A stretch of 64,000 nucleotides of DNA from Rehmannia glutinosa (GCA_016081115.2 JABTTQ020000358.1:372001-436000), one strand, 5' to 3'. Numbered from the stretch's first letter, positions 12,784 through 25,141 are shown. Notes: generated from the sequence alone by a model not told the origin. Program-made: numbers and translations.

Positions 12784-14040
12784 AGCAAAATAACACCCCG
12801 GGGTGGGGGGGGATTGAGGCGTGATCCCCTACCGTATATCAAATAATTAAAATGTCATACAATGTCATGCCCGTCAAGGCGGGAGAAAATCAAAGAACAA
12901 ATAACCTATCACTACGATATCAGAAAGACTATCATAGTGAGAAATCTAAAGAAAAAAGAGAACCAATGATCTATGAAAATATGAAGCTCGGATATCCAAT
13001 TTGGTCCATCCGAATGAGCGCAAGAAGGTGGTAAGTAAGTCGTGCCCTCATCAACAATGTGATCGCGAGCGGCAGCAGCAGACTCCCAACTCGCTGGGTG
13101 TCTGCGGTCGATTCCCTCTCTCGTGTATGTGGGAAATTGAATATCAAGGTCCTCGGCATGTTCGAATGCGAATCGGGGTGTCTTGAACACCGCCAAGAGC
13201 CAAGGCCACGAGAAGTGCTCGTGGTGACCACCGCCGCGTCCAACTCGATCCAAATCAAGAGAAAACTGACGGGCATGCCGTTAGTCCCATCTCCGCTAGT
13301 AGCTCGGCATGAAAGCTAAAGCTAAACACCGCCCGGAGAGAACAATGAAAAGCCAACATAAGTCCGCCGAATGATCTCGAATCAATCTCCCTCCGCCAAA
13401 GAATCAAGGTGTCTCAATCAAACGAACCATCCGTGTTGACTGATCCGAGGAGACCGAGGGCTCGCCAAATCACCAACCCAGCTGCGTGAAACCTATGGTG
13501 GAGCATTCCCCGCAAAAAACTCACAAAGAGGGAGGCATCCAGACCAATCCAAAGGGCTCAAACGCCGACGAAACAAGAATCCGAGATACCGCTCCACCTA
13601 CCAAATAATGTGAGAAGCAAGAAAGGAATGTGTCGATGCTTGACACTATTCCTTTCCGTCCCGACAAACCATAAAATCAAGCAGGAACCAAGAAACTCAA
13701 GTGCCTCGTGTGTGATCCGTGTGTGCGATTCCTCCAAAATGAAAGGAACACTATCATATCGTGGTGTGTGGAAGTGTAGTGTCAAACCAAGGAAGAAATT
13801 GATTCCACGGGTGAGCAACAAAGATCATTCAAACAAAAAGAGGTGAGGATAGATTCGACCTGAGGAGATGAATGTGGATTATTCAAGCAACACCAGCAAC
13901 ATGAGGCAAGGGAAGTGCCACGCAAGCTTGATATCCACGGGAAGACAATTACGAAGGAGGCGCCAAAGGAAAATAGAGATAGTACGAATAAGATCATCGT
14001 TCCAAATGGCACCATACGAGAAGGTTAAGCATTTACATTT
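12784..14040 (-). pseudogene. LINE C-terminal part: zf-RVT-like, RNase H-like region and 3' UTR
   Basis: Minus-strand reading from 14040 downward. The stretch near 13940-14030 has the WRLLRNRLPVDIKL-type sequence typical of the zf-RVT region of plant LINEs. WFVGTERNSVKHR follows near 13630-13670, and IWIELDAAVVTT near 13200-13250, the latter typical of the RNase H-like domain of these elements. The frame changes several times. The 3' UTR occupies about 12784-12960. The part from about 13190 to 14040 is present a second time at 20356-21212. Confidence 0.7.
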
Positions 14041-15523
14041 TGATACATGTTTTTATCTTAATTTTGATGATTTTATTTTATCACCAAAATGATGCTTTTA
14101 AAGGTTGTCCAAATACTCCTAAATGTTTTATAAATGGTTTTAATATTTTCCTGAGTATTTCCTCAAAGATTATTTTCGATAATATTGGACAACACTTTTA
14201 ATAATTTTATGTCAATGTATTTTTACTTCTAAACAAGGTTCCTAAATGTTGTCTAAATACTCCCGATTGGTTTAAAATGTTTTTACTAAATTTTGAATAT
14301 TTCTTAAGTTTTATTTTCGACAAAAATTGGTCAACATTTGCCTCGTCGTGGTCGGCCAAGTGCCCCATAGGGCAACCCGTGCACGAAGATGATTTTTGAA
14401 ACAGAAAATGAGATGAGAAAAGGAAAATCGGCAGTCGGCCGGTCGCATCGGGTCGCCGTCGTCCGGCCGTCGTCGGCCGGTCAGCATGGGGTCGGCCACA
14501 CCTGCAAGTTAGCGTTGAAACAGAACTTAAAACCTTGCATTTTTGAGTTAGGGGACCGGTTGAGGCAGGGTCGACCGGTCAAGCCTATGTCGTCGGCCGC
14601 GCCTGTTGTAATTTCCAAAGTGTTCTTCAATTCTCTTATTTTAAATGCGGGGTCGCCCTGCATTGACAAGAAAAAATATGACCGTTTGACAATGAGACAC
14701 ATTTCCTTAAATTGTGGGATTGATTTCTATGACTATATTCTTGATTTTAATTGTATTTTCTCAGTAGATTTTCAATCCCCAAGAGGAGCATATGCTTGAT
14801 CAATCATCTCCTATAAATAGAGGAAGTTTTGGAGCAACCAATACAACAATTGAGATACAACACAACAAGATACACTTCAAGCAAATACTTGGTCTTTCAT
14901 TGTTAATATTCTTGTTGTAAATTTGCCTAGCTTATCACTTTCACATCTTTGAGGTCTAGGCTATTCTTGATTACACTATGCACTTAAATTGTATTATTCA
15001 TTATTGAGTTGTAATCTTGATTTTTGGTTATCATTCAACACAAGATATCCTTGTGAGTGTTCTTGTGGTAAGAACACACTTGGATGATCTAGGTGATAGG
15101 TGCAAGAAGATTGTGGTGATCTTCTTATTGAGGTGTTGAAGAATTTGGTATTCTTCAAGGGTGAAGATTGTGGTAATCTTCACAAGGTGCCGTTGGAGAT
15201 TGTGGTAATCTTGAGGAGATTGTGGTAATCTCCAAAGGTGGTGTTGAAGAAGAGTGTGGTGCTCTTCAAGGTGTTGTAAGTTGAATTTGTATTAATTTTG
15301 GTAATTAATAAAATTCTTTTTCTTTGAAATCCATCCCGGATATCTTGGGGTGGTAGTAGATTAGGCCCTAGGTGGGTTGAACTACTATAAATCGACGAGT
15401 GTTGTTTACATTCCGCACCTTTATATTTGTCTTTGAGCATTCGGTTTGAAAAAGAGGGATAAATTGAAAAGATGGAGATAATCTATTCACCCCCTACAGA
15501 TTTTCGTAGCCGCTTGACTTACA
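14041..15523 (+). repeat. 5' LTR of element 1
   Basis: It begins near TGATACATG (14041) and ends CGCTTGACTTACA (15523). TATAAATAG at 14812-14820 is the likely promoter TATA box. A near-identical copy lies at 21213-22699, with inverse copies at 33518-34999 and 40048-41534. The first bases differ slightly between copies, so the exact 5' border is uncertain by a few bases. Confidence 0.85.
15057..15267 (+). other. Hairpin array in the LTR, constant GTGGT loop with varying stems
   Basis: At least six perfect or near-perfect stem-loops in 211 bp: 15057-15077 (stem GTGTTCTT), 15104-15126 (AAGAAGAT), 15136-15158 (TTGAAGAAT), 15161-15183 (GTGAAGATT), 15215-15233 (GGAGATT) and 15249-15267 (GAAGAG). 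A weaker one lies near 15195-15213. Each loop is GTGGT, TTGGT or TGTGGTG. They lie downstream of the TATA box, so they would be in the transcript's 5' and 3' ends. The array recurs in all four LTR copies of the family. Confidence 0.8.
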
Positions 15524-15525
15524 AG

Positions 15526-15537
15526 TGGTATCGAGCC
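15526..15537 (+). other. Primer-binding site of element 1
   Basis: TGGTATCGAGCC lies 2 bases after the LTR end. It resembles the TGGTATCAGAGC site complementary to initiator-Met tRNA used by plant Copia elements, with small differences. The same 12-mer is at 40034-40045 in element 2 (minus). Confidence 0.8.
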
Positions 15538-15544
15538 AAACTCT

Positions 15545-16802
15545 TTGGCAAGCTCGTTTCACATCGCGAGTAAAGAGAAACGATCGTCGGCCATTAACGA
15601 CGAAGCTCATCTTTCTCGCACCTCCACCACCAAGCCACCTCGGTTTGATTCCAAAATTTTTATATTTTGGAAAGAAAGAATGGAATGCTATTTACAAAGT
15701 TGCGGGTTCGATATTTGGAACACCGTCATCAATGGAGAATCCATTCCGATGGAAGATACACCACACACCTCCAAAGGCTTCAAAGAGCTCAATGACGAAG
15801 AAAAGAAAATCATCTCTTTAAACGGTAAGTGCTCTAAATATCTTGTATTGTTCATTTACTAATTTGGAATATGAACATATTATAGGTATTCGATCGGCAC
15901 ATGAAGTATGGCAAAAATTAGAAGCCATCTATGAAATGTTTGCAAATGAAAGGAGCAACTCAAAAGCATCTATTTCACAAATGGATACAACATCAAATCC
16001 AACAACATGGGATGAGCCTTCTACAACTTCCCATGATGAAGAAGTTGAACAATGCCTCATAGGCATCAAAGAAGAAAACGAGGTAAGTTCTAAACCCTCT
16101 ACTTCTTATGATAATGATTATAGTGATTTGCAAAATGATTTTGATGAACTATAAGATGAATTCCAAAACTTACTTGTTAAATACAAAAATTTGAAAAAGG
16201 AATTCATTGTTTTGAAAAATGATAAGGATAGTTTATTTACTTCCTATGAATCACTATCATGTGCTCACACCACCACACTTGATAAGGTGAGGAACCTTGA
16301 GAAAGAAAATAGTACTCTTGGTGAAAATTTGAATTGCATGAAAAATGATTTATTAAAATGCAACTTGAGTACCAATAAAAAGACCAATATTGTTGATGTT
16401 CATAATTGTGATGAAAGACTTGATCATAAGCCTAATGTTGTTAATCATATGAAAAAGAATCAAGTCCCTATGCATATTGGTCATTATGCTCTTAGAATTA
16501 TTACGTGTTTTTATTGCGGTAAAAAGGGGCATACGGCTAATTCTTGTCGAGCTAGAAATAGCTCTAATTATTGTTGGAGACCTAAAAGTCTCAAGACTAA
16601 TCCCAAAGGACCCAAACACATAAGGGTACCACAAAACAATGTCATATTAGGTACTCGGCGAAATAATGATCGAAGAAAATCTATACCGCCAAGAAGACAT
16701 CAAATGACCGTTTCATTTGATCAAAGAAGGAGAAACTATTTTTCGACAAAGCCAATTTCAAGAAGAGGATATAATCAAAAATGGGAAGAACACAATCCTT
16801 GA
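15545..16802 (+). pseudogene. Copia-type gag (UBN2-like) with CCHC zinc knuckle, element 1 copy
   Basis: The N-terminal part resembles the gag of plant Copia elements (PPRFDSKIFIFWKERMECYL...) and is followed by a Ser/Thr-rich and coiled region. A perfect CX2CX4HX4C knuckle, CFYCGKKGHTANSC, lies at 16506-16547, followed by a basic tail. A frameshift near 15823 and a TAA near 16152 break this copy; element 2 has the longer open copy. No ATG precedes the conserved N-terminus in either copy (the position reads TTG), so the true start is unclear. Gag would bind the element RNA and form particles. Confidence 0.8.
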
Positions 16803-17843
16803 AATGGCAAAGACATCATCAACAAGATGATCTTCAAAGAAGAAGAGACTATCAACAAAGGAAGGTAACAAACCTTGAAATGGAGTAATCAAAGAAGTCA
16901 TCATCAACAAAGTGACTTCTCAAAAGGAAGATATCATCAAAAATTGGAAAGGGGCAACCCATGGAAAACGTGAATTGGTAAACCGTATCTCCCCATTTAT
17001 ATATGCATTTTATTTTAATTCTATGCATGTTTTTAATTGTGTCTTAATTGCAAAATGAGTCTTCAAGTATTTATTTTTAATTTAGGTCTTTAATATATTT
17101 GTGAGTTTCAAAATTTTTTAAAAAAGACCTTGCTTGATTTTCTAAAACTCTTGTGCATTTAATTAGACTTATGTGGCTTATTATCTCTTATGAAATCTTA
17201 TAGCATAAGCTCTTTTTGATATCTCCTATTACTTGCCTACACTTGTATTTTTGTGCAAACTTTGTCTAAGAACTCGTGTAGGATATGTATCTCATATTAA
17301 TTGGCCATTTCGTCATCAAGTTTCTTAAACTATCGAGGTATGTTGACTCGTATTTTTCTTAGAACTTGATATTATGCTTATGCATATATCCTTCAAGATA
17401 TTTCATTTTAACCCCTCAAGTGCCCCTAAACGATTTTGCAAATATTCTCTTTAAAAAGGCACTACTTGTTAAGTCTCGATTTTCTCGAATATATGTTTTC
17501 CCAAAACCCATATTTGTTGGATATAGTCCAAGACTATCTTTTTGCAAAGTTTTAAAACTTTTGGGGTGAAAATCGAATTTTGGAAAACTCGGGAAAAGAA
17601 AAATTACTGGGACGGTCAAAGCGGGGGCGGCCCGCTCGCACGTCGACCGGTCGCCCCTACCTCAACCGGTCGCCCATGCTATTTTTACAACTTAAAATCA
17701 TTGTCTTCCTCTCAAAAACACGCAGGAAATCTCTCAAACCTCGCACGATTTTTTCATCCCCTTTTCACTAGAATTTTCAATTCTTCATCATTTTTCACGA
17801 TTCTTGTTGCTAATCTTCTTATTTTCACAAGAATCTTACATAT
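16803..17843 (+). other. Spacer between gag and ORF2 of element 1
   Basis: About 1 kb without protein-like sequence, where an autonomous Copia element would carry protease, integrase and RT. GACCGGTC palindromes occur near the end (17645-17652). The corresponding stretch of element 2 is 37765-38547. I see no remnants of pol. Confidence 0.6.
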
Positions 17844-19239
17844 ATGGCTCCTCCTAGAAATTCTACTACGGCCGAAATCCCATCTCCAAGCGTAGAAGGG
17901 GCGGAGAGGGTTCTTCGAGAAATCGGCAAGAGGAAGTTCGAACAAAGAGATATTCGAGCCGCTCAAAGAAACGTGGCTCGAGAAGGTGATGATGTTCAAA
18001 ATCCCATTCTCTCTCGGGCCCAAATCACCGAGCTCGCTGAACAATTTCGCTCCAAAATTGCCGTTGGGCTTAAAGGTAAAAATCTTTTGTTACTCAAGCT
18101 CCTAATTCCCACAATGTTCTTTATTTCATCAATAAGTATGCGGAATGGTATTATGAGGATTCGGGAATGGGAGAAAATCTATTGCTCGGACTAAAATGTG
18201 TCGTTTTAGTTCATTTACAAATGAGTATCCTACTATAAGAGGATTTTTGAGGAGCAAGGTTGGATGTATCTATGGGAGCATGCTTATGTTTTGTATGATG
18301 ATGATATTATCCAACATTTTTATGCTAATATGTGGGTGCAATATGATAATGAAAAAGCCGATTGCCGTTAATTCACTTGTAAAGGGTCGTCATTTTAGAT
18401 GGACTCCCAATGATATTTGCTTAGGCTTTTACATGTTAGAGAAGGTGGTTGGGATTATTTCTCTTGTGGGACTTGGAATGATGAAATGTTGGGGGTGTCG
18501 ATGAAAGAGGTTAAGACGTATTTGGGAGTATGGCCAAAGTATTCTTTGTTGGCAATGACACTTGAGCATCGTATTTTGTCGGTCATTGTCGCATATTGCA
18601 TCCGTGGTAAGTCGGGAAAAATGCCAGCAACATGGATTACTTTTTGACTTATAAGATTGCTAGGAGGAACCACTTAACTTTGGTGCCATACTTATTCAAT
18701 GTCTAATTGAGTCCATCACTCGAGGTAATAAGAAGTTGGTTATGAGAAATTGGATTTGTAAACTTCTTATTCAATCGGGACTACCTTCGCTTCGAGTGTA
18801 ACTCGGAGGTATTTCAAAATGACTTTGACATTGATAACATCTCCCAAATGGTCACGATGCGCAAGAATATGGACATCCGACCAACTAAAATGGCTAGAGG
18901 AAGAGGTCAAGAGTCCCCGATCCTAATGACTTCTTTGATGACGCCGAGGCCGCAAGATTGGCGGAAGAGGGCGAACCGAGCAATCCGGGAGGGTAATACC
19001 GGTGCTCAACCGCCTAGAGGTATACTCAAGCCGAATTTGATGAGATGAGGGCTTTTCATGAGACGAGGTATGAGGCGTTGGAGCAAAAGACCTCCAAAAT
19101 GCAAAAGTCTATCGGCAAGTTGAAGAAATTCATCAAGGACTTTATTCCGGATCTTGCTTCTCCTCGGATGAGGAATGATGTCCCCACCCCTTTACTTTCT
19201 AGCATTTTCGTTGCTTTGTATTTTTATGAACTTTTGTAA
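17844..19239 (+). pseudogene. ORF2 of the LTR family, resembling the plant Transposase_32-type domain (element 1 copy)
   Basis: It starts at ATG 17844 with MAPPRNST, the same start as in element 2 (37764, minus). Pieces in different frames cover a region near 18256-18560 with FYANMW-like, then G-R-H-F-x-W-T and a following F/Y motif, which recalls the putative plant transposon protein domain (Transposase_32, PF20167). A C-terminal coiled stretch follows, ending ...PTPLLSSI before the stop at 19239. This copy has several frameshifts. The domain match is from memory of the family's FYAN...RGRxxxFSPxxIN pattern and is tentative. Its role in the element is unknown. Confidence 0.6.
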
Positions 19240-20355
19240 AACTCTATTGTACTAATAATATTTGCCTGTCTTATTGAAAGGGTGAAAATTACAAGTTGAT
19301 AATGACTTGTTGATGATCATGGTATTGGTGGAGTATTTGATGGTAAAAATACTCTAATTTAGCATATTGTTTGAAAATTGGTATGAAGTCTTGATGGTAA
19401 AAGTGCTTCCTTTAATGCTTTGATAATTATGCTTAGTTGGATATGTTGGGACTTTTGATATATCATTGTTTAAGGCATGACTTGTATTATTTGATAGATG
19501 CTCTAATTTTTGGCATTTGTAATGCCTTGATCCTTCTTAGCTTATATTATCTCAATTGGGTTGAACCCTTGAGAATCTACTTTGTTGAGCCTCTTATTTG
19601 ATGAACAAATGTTGCATATGTTGCATATGATCTTATTGAGCTTTGGAATGAGGTTGATTAATGATGTTATGAAAATTTTTGGCTTGAAACTTTTACAAGG
19701 ACTATATACAACCTCTTTTATTTTTCACGCACACAAAGTGTTCGATGAAATGTCGCAATGAAACTTTCAACTTCTACATGATTCTCTTGCTTCCTAATGT
19801 CTTAAAATCCTTTTGAGATCATGTTTTTGGCTAACAAATGAGCTTATGGATTTCTTATGATATATTTCTCCTATTTTTTAAGCTTAAATTGCTCAACGGT
19901 TAATAAACCGTCCCTTTGGTGCACTTTGATGACATTATATGATGTTTTGTCATCCCAACATTCTTTTGATGATTCCAAAGGGGAGAAACAGAAATTGGCT
20001 CATTAGCTCAAAGAAGCCAATAAAAGCTTGTTATAAAAGATATAAGCTATGACTCATTAAAGCCATAAGTTGTGACTCATTTTTAGTCCTATTAGTGCTT
20101 GATGGACTTACACAAATGTTTAATGATGTTTTGTGACAGGGGAGCTTATAAGCTCTTGAACAATTTGTAAAAGCTAAAGCTTTTAGCTTATGGATAATTG
20201 CTTTTACATTATTCTTGATATGCTTATTGAAAAGGGGAGCTTATGCTTATTAGTGAATATATTTACTCCTACTTGGTTGTTTTTATTTTTGGAAATTTTG
20301 GTTGCTTCCAAACGGTCAAATGTTTTTACTAGGAAAATCATTTCTAAAAATTGTT
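19240..20355 (+). other. 3' untranslated internal region of element 1, truncated before the polypurine tract
   Basis: Non-coding and AT-rich, matching 35050-36319 (minus) of element 2. It stops at CATTTCTAAAAATTG; element 2 continues for about 50 more bases to the AAAAAGGGGAGAT polypurine tract. The junction with the following LINE copy shares a short AAGAGCCA-like overlap. Confidence 0.65.
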
Positions 20356-21212
20356 TCGCAAGAGCCAATGCCACGAGAAGTGCTCGTGGTGACCACCGCC
20401 GCTGCGTCCAACTCGATCCAAATCTAAAGAGAAAACCGCGGGCATGCCGTAATCCCATCTCCGGCGCTAGTAGCAAAGATGAAAGCTAGACACCGCCTGG
20501 AGAGAACAATGAAAAGCCAACATAAGTCCGCCCGGAATGATCTCGAATCAATCCCCTCCGCCAAAGAATCAAGGTGTCTCAATCAAACGAACCATCCGTG
20601 TTAAAACTTGATCCGAGGAGACCGAGGGGCTCGCCAAATCACCAACCTGGGCTGCGTGAAACCCGTGGTGGAGCATTCCCCGCAAAAAACTCACGGTGAG
20701 GGAGGCATCCGGACCAATCCGAAGGGCTCAAACGCCGACCTGAAACAAGAATCCGGAGATACCGCTCCACCGCCAAATAATGTGAGAAGCGAAAGGAATG
20801 TGTCGATGCTTGACACTATTCCTTTCCGTCCGCATACAAACCATAAAATCAAGTAGGGAACCAAGAAACTCAAGTGCCTCGTGTGTGATCCGTGTGTGCG
20901 ATTCCTCCAAAATAAAAGGAACACTATCATATCGGTGGTGTGTGGAAGTGTAGTGTCAAACCAAGGAAGAAATTGATTCCACACTGATCGAACAAAGATC
21001 ATTCATCAAAAAGAGGTGAGGATAGATTCGACATGAGGAGATGAATGTGGATTATTCAAGCAACACCAGCAACATGAGGCAAGGAAGTGCCACGTGCACA
21101 AGCTTGATATCCACGGGAAGACGATTACGAAGGAGGCGCCAAAGGAAAATAGAGATAGTACGAATAAGATCATCGTTCCAAATGGCACCATACGAGAAGG
21201 TTCCGAGCATTT
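20356..21212 (-). repeat. Second copy of the LINE segment at about 13190-14040
   Basis: The sequence aligns along its length with 13190-14040, including the RNase H-like and zf-RVT-like regions, with small indels concentrated at CG-rich spots. It is placed between the end of element 1's internal region and its right LTR. Together with the adjacent LTR it forms a duplicate of about 2.3 kb of 13190-15523. Confidence 0.85.
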
Positions 21213-22699
21213 TGCATTTTGATACATGTTTTTATCTTAATTTTGATGATTTTATTTTATCACCAAAACAATGCTTTTAAAGGTTGTCCAAATACTCCTA
21301 AATGTTTTATAAATGGTTTTAATATTTTTAGGAGTATTTCCTCAAAGATTGTTTTCGATAATATTGGACAACACTTTTAATAATTTTATGTCAATGTATT
21401 TTTACTTCTAAACAAGGTTCCTAAATGTTGTCTAAATACTCCCGATTGGTTTAAAATGTTTTTACTAAATTTTCGGAGTATTTCTTAAGTTTTATTTTCG
21501 ACAAAAATTGGTCAACATTTTGCCTCGTGGTCGACCGGTCGCCATCCATGTAGGGCAACCCGTGCACGAAGATGATTTTTGAAACAGAAAATGAGACGGA
21601 AGGAAAATCAGCAGTCGACCGATCATACTGGGCGTCGCCGATCGGTCGGCCGACCGGCCGCCAGTGGGGCCGAATGCACTGCAAGTTAGCGTTGAAAACA
21701 GAACTTAAAACCTTGTATTTTTGAGTTAGGGGACCGGTTGAGGGGTCGACCGGCCGAAGCCTATGTCGCCGTCGCCTGTTGTAATTTCCAAAGTGTTCTT
21801 CAATTCTATTATTTCGTGCGACCGGTCGCCCTGTGCATTAATTGACAAAAAAATATGACCGTTTGACAAATGAGACACATTTCCTTAAATTGTGGGATTG
21901 ATTTCTAACACTATATTCTTGATTTAAATTGTATATTTCGTAGATTTTCAATCCCCAAGAGGAGCCTATGCTTGATCAATCATCTCCTATAAATAGAGGA
22001 AGTTTTGGAGCAACCAATACAACAATTGAGATACAACACAACAAGATACACTTCAAGCAAATACTTGGTCTTTCATTGTTAATATTCTTGTTGTAAATTT
22101 GCCTAGCTTATCACTTTCACATCTTTGAGGTCTAGGCTATTCTTGATTACACTATGCACTTAAATTGTATTATTCATTATTGAGTTGTAATCTTGATTTT
22201 TGGTTATCATTCAACACAAGATATCCTTGTGAGTGTTCTTGTGGTAAGAACACACTTGGATGATCTAGGTGATAGGTGCAAGAAGATTGTGGTGATCTTC
22301 TTATTGAGGTGTTGAAGAATTTGGTATTCTTCAAGGGTGAATATTGTGGTAATCTTCACAAGGTGCCGTTTGGAGATTGTGGTAATCTTGAGGAGATTGT
22401 GGTAATCTCCAAAGGTGGTGTTGAAGAAGAGTGTGGTGCTCTTCAAGGTGTTGTAAGTTGAATTTGTATTAATTTTGGTAATTAATAAAATTCTTTTTTT
22501 TTGAAATCCATCCCGATATCTTTGGGGTGGTAGTAGATTAGGCCCTAGGTGGGTTGAACTACTATAAATCGACGAGTGTTGTTTACATTCCGCACCTTTA
22601 TATTTATCTTTGAGCATTCGGTTTGAAAAAGAGGGATAAATTGAAAAGATGGAGATAATCTATTCACCCCCTCAGATTATCGTAGCCGCTTGACTTACA
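21213..22699 (+). repeat. Right LTR of element 1
   Basis: It begins TGCATTTTGATACATG and ends CTTGACTTACA. TATAAATAG is at 21988-21996, and the hairpin array recurs at 22233-22444. GACCGGTC palindromes are at 21533-21540 and 21820-21827. ATTT flanks both sides within the LINE. It is nearly identical to 14041-15523. Confidence 0.85.
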
Positions 22700-25130
22700 A
22701 TTTCTACCTCGGAGAGAATCCCAGCGAGAAGACATAGAGAACCCACCATGAGAGGTAAACATCCACCGCATGATATCCTCTCGACCCCGAGAAGAATCGG
22801 AACCCCGGATATATCCTCAATGAGACTCTCGGGAAGCCCACATCCTGGAGACCAAGACGATACAATCTATCTCTATCCCATATACCATCGCGAATGAACC
22901 AATCAATTGTCATATGACCCAATGACCGATCCAAACAATGATATGCAAGCGGCCTACGCCCAAACCAAATATCATCCCAGAAACTAACACGGCTACCACC
23001 GCCAATAGACCAAAAAATCCACTCCGGGCTCGAATACCGATCCGCCTCAAGCGCCTCCACCGATGACTATGATTATGTGTTACGAGGCTCTACAGGAGAT
23101 GAAACCCATTGTAACAAAAGATTGGCGATCAAGAATTGAGCCCACAACGAATGGCTCTCACGTAACCTCCACCACAACTTGGCGAAGGCATCAACAATAT
23201 CGAAAGTCGGTGCATCGACCACCCTCGAGAAATAGGATGGCGGATAATATCCCAATCGATCCAATGAGTCTTCTTCATCCCGCATAGGATCCTGGATGAA
23301 TCTAGCCATGATCTGCTCCAATGCGCAGCTTTGTCTTTAGCGTGCATGGCACGAAGAATATGCAACGGGGTGGCCATTAGCGTGCTTTCGAATAAGAAGC
23401 GAGCCTACCACCAAAGGAGAGATGTCGATGTGACCACCCAAAGAATCGTATCAACATCCCTCGAATCACTGGGAGGAAGAGCTCTTTCGTCATTCGCCCC
23501 TTGAACAAAGGGACATCCAAATAAGTCATCGGCAAGTCATCGCGAACAAAACACGCCACCATGAACCATGTGCTCCCGGCCCGTCAATGTAACGTGGGGC
23601 GAAAGAATCTACTCTTACGGACACCGACCACGGTGGCCGTAAGAGCGAGAATAGTGCTCCGAGAAAGTGCCTCAACGTGACGAGGCCATCGTTAGACGCC
23701 TAAGTGAAGATAACAACATCAAGATAGGCCAAATGAGTCACCGGAAAACCCCATCGCGTCCGATAAATCATATCCGGTGTCATCTAATAATGGAATCCAA
23801 TCCCGGATAAATACTCCGCCGCTAGAACAAACAAGGCGGAGATAGAGGATCCCCCGCCGCAGATCCCGAGTCGAAGGAAAATATCCGAAGGGATACCATT
23901 AACAGAATAGAGAAGCCGATGCTTTGCTCAATACACCGCCAACCATATCAATCCATCGAACGGGGAAGCCCATGTGAATCATAGTTGTATACAAGAAATC
24001 CCATTGCACCCTATCATAAGCTTTTAGCCATATCCACTTCATCACCACATTAGAAATCTCCGTGGCTAGTCGATATCATGGATAAGCTCTCTCGCGAGCA
24101 AAATGTTATCCGAGATGACACGACCGAGTGTGAAACCACTCGATTCGGGCGACACAATCAAAGGTATAATCGAGACCAACCGCGCATTCATAATCTTAGA
24201 TATAATCTTATTCGTCACGTTTACAAAGCTAATCGGCCAAAACTCAATCCACTTCCGATGGTGAGGAACCTTCGGGATGAGAACTATAGATGTAGCCGTG
24301 AACACGGACGCGACATGAGATTACCCGAGAAAAAGTCAACCACCGCATCCTCAACATCCGATCGGACAAGAAATCCCAACAAAGTCTTTGAAAGAACAAA
24401 GATGAGAATCCATCGCCCCGAAATGCTAGATTTAATCAATCCCAAACACCGCATCGCGAACCTCCCGAGCCGTCGGCATAACACAAAGTCCATCAAGATC
24501 AACGGATTCGAGAAGCGGGAAAGAACTCATCTACAGGGGAGTCGATACTCCAAGTCAAGTCAATAAGGATTTGAAAGAATCGAATCAGGCGACTTAGAAT
24601 CTCGAATCATGGGTGATCACCACTCCATCATCGTCAATCGAGTGAATTCTAGCGCGACACCACTTCGCTTAACAAATTCGTGGAAAAACTTAGTGTTGCG
24701 CTCCCCTCGATCGCCCACTTAATCGCTTTTTGGCGCCAAAAATCCTCCTCCATTTTCAAACGTAGCTCGTACTCACCACACAACGATGAAGCTCACCGAT
24801 GAGTCTGAGACGGATCACTATCATATACACTGAGCCATGAAACCGCCTCATCGGCCCGGTCCTAACCCGATCAAAAACATTACCAAATGTCCGGTGATTC
24901 CAAATATTGAGTCGCACTTGACCCTATTCAACTTGGCGCAAGCTCCTCATTCCAAAACAACGATTAGGATGCCCCCATGCTTCATTGACAACTGCAAAAA
25001 GTATGGTGACGTATCCACATATCTTCGAAATCGGAAAGAAGAACGAGGCACATGCGGTACAAAGCCCGACAAGATATGAGTAAAGGAGCATGATCGGAGC
25101 GAACACGAGATAAATGCATAACAATAGAAG
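22700..25130 (-). pseudogene. LINE reverse transcriptase, disrupted
   Basis: Minus-strand reading from about 25130 down. At 24305-24066 is a clear RT block (IVLIPKVP..., then FVNVTNKIISKIMNARL and the SGFT(L/R)GR region), typical of L1-type RT. The catalytic-motif region near 23700 reads LAYLDVVIFT, where an A-D-D core would be expected, so the active site is degraded. The thumb and connection follow at 23562-23070 (LGAPLFKGR-like, then LSFGGRLA). At 23060-22704 is a W-rich connection segment. LTR element 1 then interrupts the gene. Many frameshifts are present. Confidence 0.75.
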
Positions 25131-25141
25131 AAGTAAACACA

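Larger units (their letters stand above)
14041..22699 (+). mobile_element. LTR element 1: non-autonomous Copia-type retroelement with gag and a second ORF, no pol
   Basis: Two LTRs of about 1.48 kb (14041-15523 and 21213-22699) enclose a Met-type primer-binding site, a Copia-type gag and ORF2. No protease, integrase, RT or RNase H is found anywhere inside. It sits in the LINE, with ATTT repeated at 21209-21212 and 22700-22703. The 3' part is abnormal: the internal region stops at about 20355, before the polypurine tract seen in element 2, and is followed by a second copy of LINE sequence (20356-21212) before the right LTR. Both LTRs have the same left LINE junction, so the layout is duplication plus deletion rather than a simple insertion. 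Element 2 at 33518-41534 is the same family. Confidence 0.8.

Noticed and set aside
15057..15267. CRISPR-like regular repeats
   Set aside because: The units are hairpins of varying stem in a plant LTR, not direct repeats with unique spacers, and no cas genes exist here.
16803..17843. Hidden pol remnants between gag and ORF2
   Set aside because: I looked for integrase and RT motif fragments in all frames and found none that were convincing, in either copy.
24078..24566. 162-codon plus-strand frame
   Set aside because: It is antisense to the LINE RT block and rich in Arg/Thr/His, as expected of a shadow frame.
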